The notes beneath the pieces were generated by a model. That model saw nothing but the letters and a program-made list of their open reading frames with translations. It made no database searches and had not been told where the DNA came from. From positions 3,898,501 to 3,962,500 of the forward strand of contig NZ_CP029043.1 in assembly GCF_003074055.1 (NCBI RefSeq): a DNA stretch of 64,000 nucleotides, in the 5' to 3' direction. Numbering within the stretch: the first letter of the stretch is position 1; the number at the start of each line of letters is the position of its first letter. The stretch is from Streptomyces nigra (GTDB taxonomy: Bacteria > Actinomycetota > Actinomycetes > Streptomycetales > Streptomycetaceae). This document shows, piece after piece, positions 43,502 to 52,866 of the stretch. The position numbers were made by a program, and so were the translations under genes.

Positions 43502-44017
43502 CTAGAGCGCCTCCCTGTTCGCCTTTGCCGCCTCGCCCGACTTATGTACTGGAGGCAAAACGCTCCACGGGAAGTTGATCCAGTCGTCCGTGCGCTTCCA
43601 GACGTACTCGCACTTCACGAGGGAGTGGGACTTCTCGTAGATCACGGCGGAGCGGACCTCGGCGACGTGCTCGACGCAGAAGTCGTGGACGAGCTTGAGC
43701 GTCTTGCCGGTGTCGGCGACGTCGTCGGCGATCAGCACCTTCTTGTCGGTGAAGTCGATCGCGTTCGGGACGGGCGCCAGCATGACCGGCATCTCCAGCG
43801 TGGTGCCGACGCCGGTGTAGAACTCGACGTTCACCAGGTGCAGGTTCTTGCAGTCGAGCGCGTAGGCGAGCCCCCCGGCCACGAAGACGCCGCCCCGGGC
43901 GATGCTCAGCACGATGTCCGGCTGGTAGCCGTCGTCGGCGATGGTCTGCGCCAGCTCACGGACGGCGCTGCCGAAGGCCTCGTAGGTCAGGTTCTCCCGC
44001 ACGGGGGCGTCGCTCAT
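43502..44017 (-). CDS. Phosphoribosyltransferase, integration target of the element
   Basis: This 171-residue cytosolic enzyme has the type I PRTase fold. The PRPP loop reads KVLIADDVADTGKTL, and PDIVLSIARGGVFVAGG is the upstream block. Purine (hypoxanthine/guanine/xanthine) salvage is the likely role; substrate is not certain. The last 19 or so codons lie on or beyond the 28-bp repeat and are element-supplied: they read GEAAKANREAL and stop, against GEAPKENKEAL plus about 13 more residues in the severed end at 33582. The gene therefore stays functional after integration. Confidence 0.9.
   Translation of the reverse strand: MSDAPVRENLTYEAFGSAVRELAQTIADDGYQPDIVLSIARGGVFVAGGLAYALDCKNLHLVNVEFYTGVGTTLEMPVMLAPVPNAIDFTDKKVLIADDVADTGKTLKLVHDFCVEHVAEVRSAVIYEKSHSLVKCEYVWKRTDDWINFPWSVLPPVHKSGEAAKANREAL
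43530..43557. repeat. Right attachment-site repeat (28 bp)
   Basis: This is the second exact copy of the 28 bases at 33643-33670, in the same orientation, inside the phosphoribosyltransferase coding frame. Similarity continues on the element side at reduced identity because that sequence still encodes a matching C-terminus. Confidence 0.88.
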
Positions 44018-44024
44018 GCCGTCC

Positions 44025-44600
44025 TCACACCTGGGTCCGATGGAAGTTCTGGAAGGACCGGGACGCGGTCGGCCCGCGCTGCCCCTGGTACCGCGACCCG
44101 TACCGCTCGCTGCCGTAGGGGAACTCGGCGGGCGAGGTCAGCCGGAACATGCACAGCTGCCCGATCTTCATGCCCGGCCACAGCTTGATCGGCAGCGTGG
44201 CGAGGTTCGACAGCTCGAGGGTGACGTGCCCGCTGAAGCCCGGGTCGATGAACCCGGCGGTCGAGTGCGTGACGAGCCCGAGCCGCCCGAGCGAGGACTT
44301 GCCCTCGAGCCGGGAAGCAAGATCATCGGGGAGGGTGATGACCTCGTACGTCGACGCGAGCACGAACTCCCCGGGGTGGAGGATGAACGGCTCGTCGCCC
44401 TCGGGCTCGACGAGCCGCGTCAGATCCGCCTGCTCGATCGAGGGGTCGATGTGCGGGTACCGGTGGTTCTCGAACACCCGGAAGTACCGGTCCAGCCGTA
44501 CGTCGATGCTGGACGGCTGCACCATGGAGTGGTCGTAGGGATCGATCCGGACCCGCCCGGCGTCGATCTCGGCCCGGATGTCCTTGTCTGAGAGAAGCAC
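44025..44600 (-). CDS. dcd: dCTP deaminase
   Basis: This 191-residue enzyme converts dCTP to dUTP for thymidylate synthesis. Family blocks are [39 protein letters not shown] (with the active-site Glu), [16 protein letters not shown] and [13 protein letters not shown]. Length is normal. The GTG at 44600 is the usual start. It lies 7 bp upstream of the phosphoribosyltransferase, so they form an operon. Confidence 0.96.
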   Translation of the reverse strand: MLLSDKDIRAEIDAGRVRIDPYDHSMVQPSSIDVRLDRYFRVFENHRYPHIDPSIEQADLTRLVEPEGDEPFILHPGEFVLASTYEVITLPDDLASRLEGKSSLGRLGLVTHSTAGFIDPGFSGHVTLELSNLATLPIKLWPGMKIGQLCMFRLTSPAEFPYGSERYGSRYQGQRGPTASRSFQNFHRTQV

Positions 44601-44682
44601 GCCCCGAGGATACGCAAGGCGCGCGTACCGGCCACAACCGCACCGTCCGCGCGCCCCACGCCGTGCCTGTCCGTGCCGCCGG

Positions 44683-44841
44683 CTACCGCTTCTCCACCTG
44701 CACCGGCACCGCGCTGCGGAGCCGGGCACAGCGGGGACATCGCACGAGCCGGCCGGGGCCGAGCCGCTCGGCCTGCTGCATCGGGAACGAGGCGGTGCTG
44801 AACACGTGCCCTTCGGCACACTGGACGACGGTGCGCTCCAT
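44683..44841 (-). CDS. 52-residue Cys-rich protein, zinc-ribbon-like
   Basis: From the ATG at 44841 the product reads [15 protein letters not shown], then [10 protein letters not shown] near the end. Two Cys/His clusters suggest a small zinc ribbon. Similar short proteins are conserved beside dcd in streptomycetes as I recall. Function unknown. Confidence 0.72.
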   Translation of the reverse strand: MERTVVQCAEGHVFSTASFPMQQAERLGPGRLVRCPRCARLRSAVPVQVEKR

Positions 44842-45140
44842 CAAGTCCTGAAGTCCCTTCCCCAAGAGCCGCGCCCGGCTGCTGCCTGCCGGACGACGAT
44901 AGGCCACATTACGGGATCAAAGGGACGGCTCTCCAGGCGGCACTCCGACCCCGCCCGGACCCTCTTCCACCCCTCCACGGTACGCCCCAACTCCGGCGCC
45001 CCGCAGTCGCGTCCACCCCCTGAAAACGCCCCCCTGAAAACCACTCAGGCCCCGACGCGACAGCGCCCGGGCCCGGAGATGAGGTACAGTGACGAGGCGA
45101 TCGGACACCCCCTCCGGTTACCCCGGATCGGGCGTCTTAC
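44842..45140. other. Intergenic region before tRNA-Gly
   Basis: The 299 bp hold no convincing gene. They must contain the promoters of the leftward Cys-rich gene and of the rightward tRNA. I see no clear consensus box. Confidence 0.5.
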
Positions 45141-45214
45141 GCGGGTGTAGTTTAATGGTAGAACATCAGCTTCCCAAGCTGAGAGCGCGAGTTCGATTCT
45201 CGTCACCCGCTCCA
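45141..45214 (+). tRNA. tRNA-Gly (CCC)
   Basis: The acceptor stem pairs GCGGGTG with CACCCGC, followed by T and an encoded CCA. The D arm (TAGTTTAATGGTA), the anticodon stem TCAGC/GCTGA with loop TTCCCAA and anticodon CCC, and the T arm with GTTCGATTC are all intact. The element did not use this tRNA as a target although it lies 1.6 kb away. Confidence 0.97.
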
Positions 45215-45218
45215 TGCG

Positions 45219-45247
45219 AAACCCCCAGGTCAGTGACCCGGGGGTTT
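45219..45247 (+). terminator. Rho-independent terminator after tRNA-Gly
   Basis: AAACCCCC and GGTC pair with GACC and GGGGGTTT, with one mismatch, around a 3-base loop, and TCTTTG follows. It begins 5 bp after the tRNA. Confidence 0.88.
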
Positions 45248-45535
45248 CTTTGTTGTCCAGGCCGGTGAGCGGGCGCCGCACCACCACCGCACCATGAGTC
45301 CGCCGACGGTTCCTCCCTGTGGTGCGCCCGGTCGTCGGGGTGGTGTTGCGCACGCTCGGCGCGTAGAGGTCGTCCAGCCCGGCGGCGACCTCCCGTTGCC
45401 GGTCCTCGTTCGGGGCGGCGGCGATGACGACGAGGCTGGTGGTTCCGAGCACCGATCCGGCGGTCATGACCGCGCGGGGCCGCGACCGGTCCCCTGTTCC
45501 GGTCGCGGCCCCGTCGTTGCGGGTGTGGAGAGTGG
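45248..45535. other. Gap between tRNA-Gly and the flavoprotein genes
   Basis: These 288 bp contain no gene I can support. Leftward frames are open but start without ribosome sites and read through the tRNA, so they are shadows. It may contain a decayed gene end. Confidence 0.45.
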
Positions 45536-46924
45536 TCACGAGCCGCAGCAGCCGCCCGCGGAGGCCTCCTCGGCAGGCGCCTTCGCGCCGAGCTGGACCA
45601 GTTGCGGCGTCGGGGCGCAGCAGCCGTCGTCGCCACGGTCCGCCTCGGGGGCGTCGAAGAGCCCTGCTCCGCCGCACACCCCGGTTTCGGGGAGGGTGAG
45701 TTCGACGCGGTCGGCGGAGTCGGTGTCCCCGGCGATGGCGGCCACGACGGAGCGGACCTGCTCGTATCCGGTCATCGCCAGGAACGTCGGGGCGCGGCCG
45801 TAGGACTTCATGCCGACGAGGTGGAAGTCCTGTTCCGGGTGGGCGAGTTCGCGGTGGCCGTGCGGGTAGACGGTGCCGCAGGAGTGCTGGTTGGGGTCGA
45901 TCAGCGGGGCCAGCGCGGTGGGGGCCTGGAGCCGTTCGTCCAGGCCGAGCCGGATCTCCGACAGGAACGACAGGTCCGGCCGGAACCCGGTCAGCGCGAT
46001 CACCTCGTCCACCGGTTCCAGGCGGCGGCCGTCCTCGGCGACCAGGACCAGGCGGCCGTCGCCGGTGCGCTCGATCGCGTCGGTGCGGAAGCCGGTGACG
46101 GCGTCCGCGTGACCGTCGTCCACCGCGGCCTTGGCCGCGAGCCCGAGCGCGCCGCGGGCCGGGAGCTGGTCGGCGGTGCCGCCGCCGAAGGTCGAGCCGG
46201 AGATGCCTCGGCGCAGGATCCACACGGCGTGGGTGCCGGCGCCGTCGTCGGCCTCGGCCAGGTCGGCGAGGTAGGCGAGCGCGGTGAAGGCGGAGGCACC
46301 GGAGCCGATGACGGCGGTGCGCCTGCCCGCGTACCGGGCCCGTACGGCCGGGTCCTTCAGGTCGGGCACCCGGTAGGTGATCTGGTCGGCGGCCGCGCGC
46401 TCGCCGAGTGCGGGCAGTCCGCTGCCGCCGGCCGGGCCGGGGCCGGCCCAGGTGCCGGAGGCGTCGATGACCGCCCGGGCGAACAGCTTCTCCTCCCGGC
46501 CGTCGGTGTGAGCGATGTGGATGACGAAGGGCTGCGCCTCACGGTCGGCGTCGACGACCCGGTCACGACCGGTGCGGGACACGCCGGTCACCCGGACGCC
46601 GGTGCGCACGCGGTCACCGAGGACGTCGGCGAGCGGCCGCAGGTACAGGTCGGCCCACTCGCCACCGGAGGGACAGGAGTCCGGGTCCGGCTCCACCCAC
46701 CCGGTCGGGGCGAGGAGCTTCTCGGCTGCCGGGTCGGTGAGTTCGCTCCAGGTGGAGAACAGCCGGACATGGCTCCACTCGCGCACGGCGCTGCCGGCCG
46801 CGGTGCCGGCCTCCAGCACGAGCGGTTCGATGCCTCGTGCGACCAGGTGGGCGGCGGCGGCCAGGCCGACCGGTCCGGCTCCGATGACCACGACGGGCAG
46901 GTTCTGCTCTTCCAGCTTGTCCAT
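45536..46924 (-). CDS. FAD/NAD(P)-binding flavoprotein with Cys-rich C-terminus (arsenic-locus type)
   Basis: The 462-residue protein has an N-terminal FAD Rossmann motif (VVVIGAGPVGLAAAAHL) and a second GxGxxA motif (AVIGSGASAFTALAYL). ATG-like motifs (DEVIALTGFRPD) lie toward the C-terminus. The last 60 residues add VCGGAG, GCCAP and GCCGS, three Cys clusters suited to metalloid binding. It resembles flavin monooxygenases found in ars clusters. GAGGA precedes the ATG. ArsR control is likely. Confidence 0.82.
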   Translation of the reverse strand: MDKLEEQNLPVVVIGAGPVGLAAAAHLVARGIEPLVLEAGTAAGSAVREWSHVRLFSTWSELTDPAAEKLLAPTGWVEPDPDSCPSGGEWADLYLRPLADVLGDRVRTGVRVTGVSRTGRDRVVDADREAQPFVIHIAHTDGREEKLFARAVIDASGTWAGPGPAGGSGLPALGERAAADQITYRVPDLKDPAVRARYAGRRTAVIGSGASAFTALAYLADLAEADDGAGTHAVWILRRGISGSTFGGGTADQLPARGALGLAAKAAVDDGHADAVTGFRTDAIERTGDGRLVLVAEDGRRLEPVDEVIALTGFRPDLSFLSEIRLGLDERLQAPTALAPLIDPNQHSCGTVYPHGHRELAHPEQDFHLVGMKSYGRAPTFLAMTGYEQVRSVVAAIAGDTDSADRVELTLPETGVCGGAGLFDAPEADRGDDGCCAPTPQLVQLGAKAPAEEASAGGCCGS

Positions 46925-46961
46925 GACGGCTGTTCCTCGATGTCGTTGCGGCGCGGGTGGG

Positions 46962-47117
46962 TCAGCGGAGGGTGGTGAGTGCGAGGTGCGTACTGCGGCG
47001 CCGGGCATCCGCCCGGCACGCGGCGTCGCAGACGGCTGCGCAGCTGTCGCAGAACTGGACGCCGGCCAGGTGGCGGGCGGTGGAGCGGGCCAGAGCGCCC
47101 CGGATCCAGGCGAGCAT
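46962..47117 (-). CDS. 51-residue Cys-rich protein of the ars-like locus
   Basis: This frame begins at an ATG behind CAGGGAG, 38 bp upstream of the flavoprotein and presumably in its operon. It has a basic helix (AWIRGALARSTARHL) and three to four Cys (FCDSCAAVCDAAC), again suited to metal binding. Function unknown. Confidence 0.65.
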   Translation of the reverse strand: MLAWIRGALARSTARHLAGVQFCDSCAAVCDAACRADARRRSTHLALTTLR

Positions 47118-47184
47118 AGGGACTCCCTGTTTCGATTGTTGTCGATGTCTTGCGGGATCAAGCATGGCACCTGTATTGATGGGC

Positions 47185-47196
47185 GTCAACATAGAC
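47185..47196. promoter_or_regulatory. Probable ArsR operator between the divergent flavoproteins
   Basis: GTCAACATAGAC at 47185-47196 is repeated exactly at 48309-48320 before arsR. Here it is flanked by TTGAT on the left and ATCGAA on the right. Two exact 12-mers near regulated genes of one locus suggest a common repressor site. Confidence 0.65.
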
Positions 47197-47221
47197 AGCT
47201 ATCGAATTATGGAGCCCGATG

Positions 47222-48283
47222 ATGGAGCACGTCGACGTCGCGGTGATCGGTGGCGGTCAGGCCGGCCTGGCGATGGCGCACGCCCTGCTGCGGGAGGGTG
47301 TGACACCTGTGGTGCTGGAGGCGTCGGACAGGGCGGCGGGGTCGTGGCCGCGCTACTACGACAGCCTGACCCTCTTCTCGCCCGCCCGGTACAGCGCACT
47401 GCCCGGCCTGATCTTCCCGGGAGATCCGGACCGCTACCCGCATCGCGACGAAGTCATCTCGTACCTCACCGACTACGCCGCCCATCTGTGCGCCGACATC
47501 CGCACCGGCCACCGCGTCACCGTGGTTCACCGGACCGGCGACGCCCGGTTCGAGCTGGAGCTCGAGGACCGCGACAGCCTCTCGGCGCGGGCCGTGGTCG
47601 CCGCCTCCGGCACGTTCGGCCGCCCGTACCGTCCGACCCTTCCAGGCCTTGACGATTTCCCTGGTGAGGTACTCCACGCCGCCGAGTACCGCACACCCCG
47701 GCCGTTCACCGGGCGGCGCGTCGTAGTGGTCGGTGCGGGCAACTCCGCGGTGCAGATCGCCGCCGAGCTCGCCGGAACATCACGCGCCACGCTCGCCAGC
47801 CGGAAACCGGTGAAGTTCGCCCGCCGGCGGATCCTCGGCCGCGACCTGCACTTCTGGCTGCGGTACACCGGTCTGGACGCAGTGCCTCTCGGCAGCGTCC
47901 TGCGCGAACCGCCGACTCAGCCCGTCCTCGACGACGGCCGCTACCGGAGCGCTGTGAGGGAGGGGCGGCCGGACCGACAGCCGATGTTCACCAGCCTCGA
48001 CGGGGCCGAGGCGGCGTGGGTGGACGGCACCCGCGAGGAGGTGGACACGATCATCCTGGCCACCGGATACCGCCCTGACGTCCCCTACCTCGCGGACCTC
48101 GACGGCGCCCTCGATGCCGGCGGCCACCCCCGGCACCGCGGCGGCGCGGCGCTCACGGTTCCGGGTCTGGCGTTCGTCGGGCTGGAGTGGCAGCGCGCCC
48201 TGTCGTCGAACTCCCTGCGCGGCGTAGGCCGGGACGCCGCCCGCGTCGCCCGTCACCTGTCGGCCCGCCTCGGGCGTCGATGA
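47222..48283 (+). CDS. ArsO-like flavin-binding monooxygenase
   Basis: The 353-residue protein has FAD (VAVIGGGQAGLAMAHAL) and NADPH (VVVVGAGNSAVQIAAELA) Rossmann motifs. The block DTIILATGYRPD matches the flavin-monooxygenase-like signature, and the early FSPARYSALPG is typical of ArsO. ArsO proteins occur in arsenic resistance loci; their substrate is not settled. An ATG pair at 47219 and 47222 exists; GGAG spacing favours the second. Confidence 0.85.
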   Translation: MEHVDVAVIGGGQAGLAMAHALLREGVTPVVLEASDRAAGSWPRYYDSLTLFSPARYSALPGLIFPGDPDRYPHRDEVISYLTDYAAHLCADIRTGHRVTVVHRTGDARFELELEDRDSLSARAVVAASGTFGRPYRPTLPGLDDFPGEVLHAAEYRTPRPFTGRRVVVVGAGNSAVQIAAELAGTSRATLASRKPVKFARRRILGRDLHFWLRYTGLDAVPLGSVLREPPTQPVLDDGRYRSAVREGRPDRQPMFTSLDGAEAAWVDGTREEVDTIILATGYRPDVPYLADLDGALDAGGHPRHRGGAALTVPGLAFVGLEWQRALSSNSLRGVGRDAARVARHLSARLGRR

Positions 48284-48300
48284 CCCTGGCCCGCTTGGTT

Positions 48301-48328
48301 CGACATGTGTCAACATAGACGCATGTCG
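48301..48328. promoter_or_regulatory. ArsR operator overlapping the arsR start codon
   Basis: CGACATG at 48301-48307 and CATGTCG at 48322-48328 form a perfect inverted repeat around the shared 12-mer (48309-48320). The ATG at 48323 is inside the right arm. Bound ArsR would cover the start region. Confidence 0.65.
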
Positions 48329-48697
48329 AACGCGAAGGTGTTGCCGCTGCTGGAACCCGAGGGCCAGAGTGTGGCGCCGTGCTGCCCGCCGCTGACCGAG
48401 CGGCCCCTGGACGCCGCGGAGGCCGAGACCGCCGCCCGTATGTTCAAGGCGCTGGGCGACCCCGTACGGCTCCGGCTGTTCTCCGCGGTCGCCTCGCACG
48501 AGGGCGGCGAGGCGTGCGTGTGCGACATCTCCGACGTCGGCGTCTCCCAGCCGACCGTCTCCCACCACCTGAAGAAGCTCAAGGAAGCCGGTCTCCTGAC
48601 CTCCGAGCGCCGCGGCACATGGGTCTACTACCGGGTGGAGCCGTCCGTCCTGGCCGCCATGGGCCAGTTGCTGATCAAGGCGTCGACCGCGGCCTGA
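48323..48697 (+). CDS. arsR: ArsR/SmtB-family repressor
   Basis: The 124-residue winged-helix repressor has the metal-site motif EACVCDIS in helix 3 and the recognition helix QPTVSHHLKKLKEAGLL, followed by the wing TWVYYRVEP. An extra N-terminal Cys pair (APCCPPL) could complete an As(III) site. No Shine-Dalgarno sequence precedes the ATG at 48323, so translation may be leaderless. Arsenite or another thiophilic metalloid is the likely inducer. Confidence 0.9.
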   Translation: MSNAKVLPLLEPEGQSVAPCCPPLTERPLDAAEAETAARMFKALGDPVRLRLFSAVASHEGGEACVCDISDVGVSQPTVSHHLKKLKEAGLLTSERRGTWVYYRVEPSVLAAMGQLLIKASTAA

Positions 48698-48712
48698 GGT
48701 CAGGCCGCGGTC
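48685..48712. terminator. Hairpin over the arsR stop codon
   Basis: A perfect 13-bp stem (48685-48697 with 48700-48712) with almost no loop includes the stop codon. A two-base spacer means a slightly shorter stem in practice. Confidence 0.6.
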
Positions 48713-48947
48713 GGGGCCAGGCACTGTCGGTGGCGTGGGGCACCAGGACGCGATGGCTGTCGATATCCCCTGGTCCCGTGCGCAGTTGGCCGATTTTCTC
48801 GACCTCACCGCCCTCTGCGGCCCCGCGGATCCACCGGACGTCAGCAATCTCAGCTCCCGTCTTTCCACCCGCGGCTCACAAACGACACAGTGGCCGGTGC
48901 TCATGCGGTGGAGCAGATCCTCGACCGCGTGCTTCCCCACACGGTGT

Positions 48948-48990
48948 GCCCCTGGACGAGGGTGATCGTGATCCACCCTCGTCCAGGGGC
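48948..48990. terminator. Strong hairpin after the ABC permease gene
   Basis: A perfect 17-bp stem (48948-48964 with 48974-48990) has a 9-base loop. It terminates the leftward ABC operon 20 bp after its stop. The 235 bp to its left hold no gene I can support. Confidence 0.85.
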
Positions 48991-49009
48991 CCGGTCCGGC
49001 GACGGAGGC

Positions 49010-51870
49010 TCAGTGCGCGGCGCGGCGGGCCAGCGCCCCGCGCGAGCGGGTCACCAGTGCGGCCAGCAGGGCGGCGCCGAGGGGCACGGCCACCAGGAGG
49101 GCGGCGAGTGTCTCCCAGGGGACGACGATCGGCACGTACGGCGGGGCGTCACCGACGCCGCCCCACCCCTGGTCGAGAGCCTCCTGGTAGGAGCGCATCC
49201 GCTCACGCTCCTCGGTGAGCCGCAGTCCGACCGCGGGCAGGAGACCGGCCGCCGAGCCGAGGACCACACCCATCGCGGCGATCACACCGCACTGGAAGCC
49301 GCTGAGCGTGCGGCGCACCCGGGGCGGGGCGCCGACCGCGGCGAGCGTCTTGAGATCGGCCTCCGCGTCGGCCTGGGCGAGACCGGTGGCTATGCCGGCC
49401 GCACCGATGGTGACCAGGCCGGCGAAGACGGTCAGCGCGAGCAGGACGAGCTTGTTCTCGTCGACCCAGCCCTCCTCCACGGTCAGCTCGACGTTGCTGC
49501 CGAGCTTGGCGATCTCGGCGTCGAGCCTCTGCCGCTGCTCGGTGCTGGGCATCCGGTCGGTGCTGAAGACGGCGCCGAGGGGGACGGTGGTCAGTCCGGC
49601 GGCCTCGGCGGCGGCGGGACTGAGCACGCTCTCCACTCCGTAGGAGTCGGGCGAGCCGGGCACCTGGTAGGCGGGGAAGGACTTCAGCTCGCCCGGGACC
49701 GGCTTGTTCTGCTCGACGGCGCGGTCGGCGGCCTTCGGGTCGGTGATCAGCTTGATGCCGACGGTGCCGTTCCTGTCGACCTGGGGCCTGTGGAAGCTGA
49801 GGAGCTTTCCGTCGGCGAGGGCCTTGGCAGCACCCGGGTCGTCGATGCCGAGGACCTTCAGGAGCGGGGCGTCGGCGACGAGGAGCCCCTCCTCGACGTA
49901 GATGCCGTTGCCGGCGTGCGAGAGGCAGCGCCAGTCCTTGGCGAGGGCGCGCCGCTGCTCCTTGGTGTACTTCTCCGCCGGGTCGGAGCCGTCGGGGGAG
50001 ACGGCCCACAGCGGGCACTCGTTGGCCGGCGGGATGACGACGTCGAAGCGGCCACAGCCCTCGCCCTCGCCGTACGGGGCGCAGCCGGGCTTGCCGACGG
50101 CGATCCGGAACACGTCGGCGCGGACGTCGACGGGCAGCGTCCGCTGCACGGCGTCGCGGACCGCGGGGACGTCCCGGCCTCCCTCCTCGGTGACGAGTGC
50201 GGCGACGGCCCCGTGCGGCAGGCTGGCCTGATACTCGGCCAGACTCTGGGCGTCGCGGCTCGCGGCGTACGTCGAGACGGCGACGGTGCCCGCGACGGCG
50301 GCCAGGACGGCGGCGACAGCGGGTGCCGTACGGCCCCGGTTGCGGACGGCGTCCCGCAGGGCGAGGCGCGGCGAGAGCGGCAGCCAGCGGCCGGCCCGGC
50401 CGAACAGGCCGACCAGGGCGGGCGTCATGGCGACCACACCCAGCTCGGCGATGGCCGAGCCACCCGCGACCAGGACGAACTGGTCGGAGACGACCGAGCC
50501 GTACAGGCCGATGGTCGCGCCGAGCAGGACGGCGCCGAAGCCGATCAGCGGCAGCACGCGGTTGCTGCGGCGCACGCCGCGACGGCCGGTGAGGGAGGCC
50601 AGGACGGTCTGCCGGGAGGCGGTGACGGCCGGGATGACCGCGGAGAGCAGGCCGGTGAGGACGGCGAGCGCGGCGATGGCGAGCAGTTCCAGCGGCCTGA
50701 CGGTGAAGCCGCCGAACCGCTGCCCCATGTAGTCCTCGAGGAGCGGACGGAGGGCGAAGGTCAGGACCAGGGCGAGGACGATGCCGACCAGGGCCGCCGC
50801 GACGCCGATGACCAGGCCGCCGCTCAGCACGATGGCCCGGACATGGCTGCGGGCACCGCCGTTGGCGCCGACCAGGCCGAGCTGGCGGCGGGAACGACGG
50901 GCGCCGACGGCGAAGGCGGGACCGGCGAGCAGGCAGATCTCCAGCATCGCCAAGCCGACGACCGTGCCCACGGCGGCGAGCGCGGCGGCGTCGGTACCCC
51001 CGCTGTTGTAGTTGGCCCAGTCTTTTCTCTGGTAGAGCGGCACCTCGGAGTCGGCGGGCGGGTCGAGTGCCACGACGCGCGAGGCGACCAGGACACCCTT
51101 GGCGTTGATCCCCTGGACCGTGTTCCACGTGAAACCACCGGCCTTCTTCACCAGGTAGGTGGTGGAGATGTCGGGCTTCGGCAGCCCGGCCTTCTCGACC
51201 GCCTTGGCGTACGGCGCGAGGAAGGCCCCCGGCAGGGCGTTGACCTGCTGTGCCGTGAGGTCGCTGGGCAGCTCGTACGAGCCGCTGATCACATAGGTGC
51301 GGTCGAAGCCGCGGGCGGTGAGGGTGGAGCCGACGGACAGCCCGCTGCTCTCCAGGAACCGGGTGGTCGCGGCGATCTCGTCGTTCTTCTCGGGGAAGCG
51401 GCCCTCCTGCAGCCGCATGATGCCCCGGGCCACGGGATCGGCGGCGGCCAGCTCACGGACCTCGGTCTGGAGCAGACCGTGCGTGGTGGTCAGCTTGGCG
51501 GTGCCGCTGCTGTCGGTCAGCACCGTCGAACCGGCCGGGATGGTCTTGGTGACATCGGTCGGGCCGTCGGGCCAGGATGCGCCCGGTGAGGAGTAGTCCC
51601 CGGCCGGGGTGCTCTGCTCGCCCGCGGGGTCCTGCAGGATGGCCACGCCGGCCGTTCGGGCGTCGGAGAAGCGGGCGTCGGCGGCGCCCAGGGTGCGCTC
51701 CATCCGCTGCGCGGGGGTGAGTTCGGCGCTGCGTACGGTCAGGTCCAGGGCGCTCACGCCCAGGATCGGCAGCGCGATCATGGCGAGGACGAGGAAGCTG
51801 CGGCCCTTGGAGCGCCAGGCGTCACGGCGGGCGATGCGGACCGCGGCCCGCCAGGAGTGGAACCAGGTCG

Positions 51871-51874
<4 letters not shown>
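49010..51874 (-). CDS. FtsX-family ABC transporter permease
   Basis: The 954-residue permease has about ten membrane helices in the MacB/FtsX arrangement: one N-terminal helix (FLVLAMIALPILGVSALDL), a large extracytoplasmic domain, a four-helix core (LAAVGTVVGLAMLEICLLAGPAF onward), a second extracytoplasmic domain, and a C-terminal core (VLLALTVFAGLVTIGAAGIATG). Such exporters move lipids, peptides or antibiotics. Its GTG start overlaps the ATPase stop by 4 bp. PadR-type control is likely. Confidence 0.9.
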
Positions 51875-52611
<737 letters not shown>

Positions 52612-52866
52612 GGTTTCCCCTCGGGCGTACGCCGGCGAGCGGCCGGACGTCGGTGCGACGGACGGTCGTTGGCAGCGCCGTGCGTACGGTATGGGTCTGG
52701 TCGGGTGGTTCGGAGCCTTCAAGTGCTACGAGTGGGCCGGGTGGAGCGGGTGGACTCGGTCGGCCCCGTGGGTCCGGTCGTTCGGGCGCTCAGGACGAAG
52801 GTGTCGCGGCCGTGGCCTGCTCCGTCGCGCTGTTCGGCGAGGGCGGCCGCTCGTGAAGGTCGGACG

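Larger units (their letters stand above)
33643..43557. mobile_element. Actinomycete integrative and conjugative element (AICE) with serine integrase
   Basis: The 9.9-kb element has the core AICE functions: integrase, HUH-type replication initiator, FtsK-like Tra translocase, Spd-like spread proteins, Pra-like activator and KorSA-like repressor. Twelve genes run leftward with overlaps or tiny gaps. Unlike pSAM2 and SLP1, it uses a large serine recombinase and a protein-gene target instead of a tyrosine integrase and a tRNA. A Nudix gene, found in pSAM2, is absent. All core genes look intact, so mobility is possible. Confidence 0.88.

Noticed and set aside
45141..45214. tRNA-Gly as the element's attachment site
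   Set aside because: No second copy of the tRNA 3' end lies at the other end of the element, and the exact repeats map inside the phosphoribosyltransferase gene.
45045..45230. Leftward frame reading through tRNA-Gly (with the phrase TRIELALSAWEADVLPLNY)
   Set aside because: This is a well-known artefact: the complement of the tRNA read as protein. No start signal.
48735..48965. 76-codon rightward frame after arsR
   Set aside because: It has no ribosome site and runs into the terminator of the convergent ABC operon.
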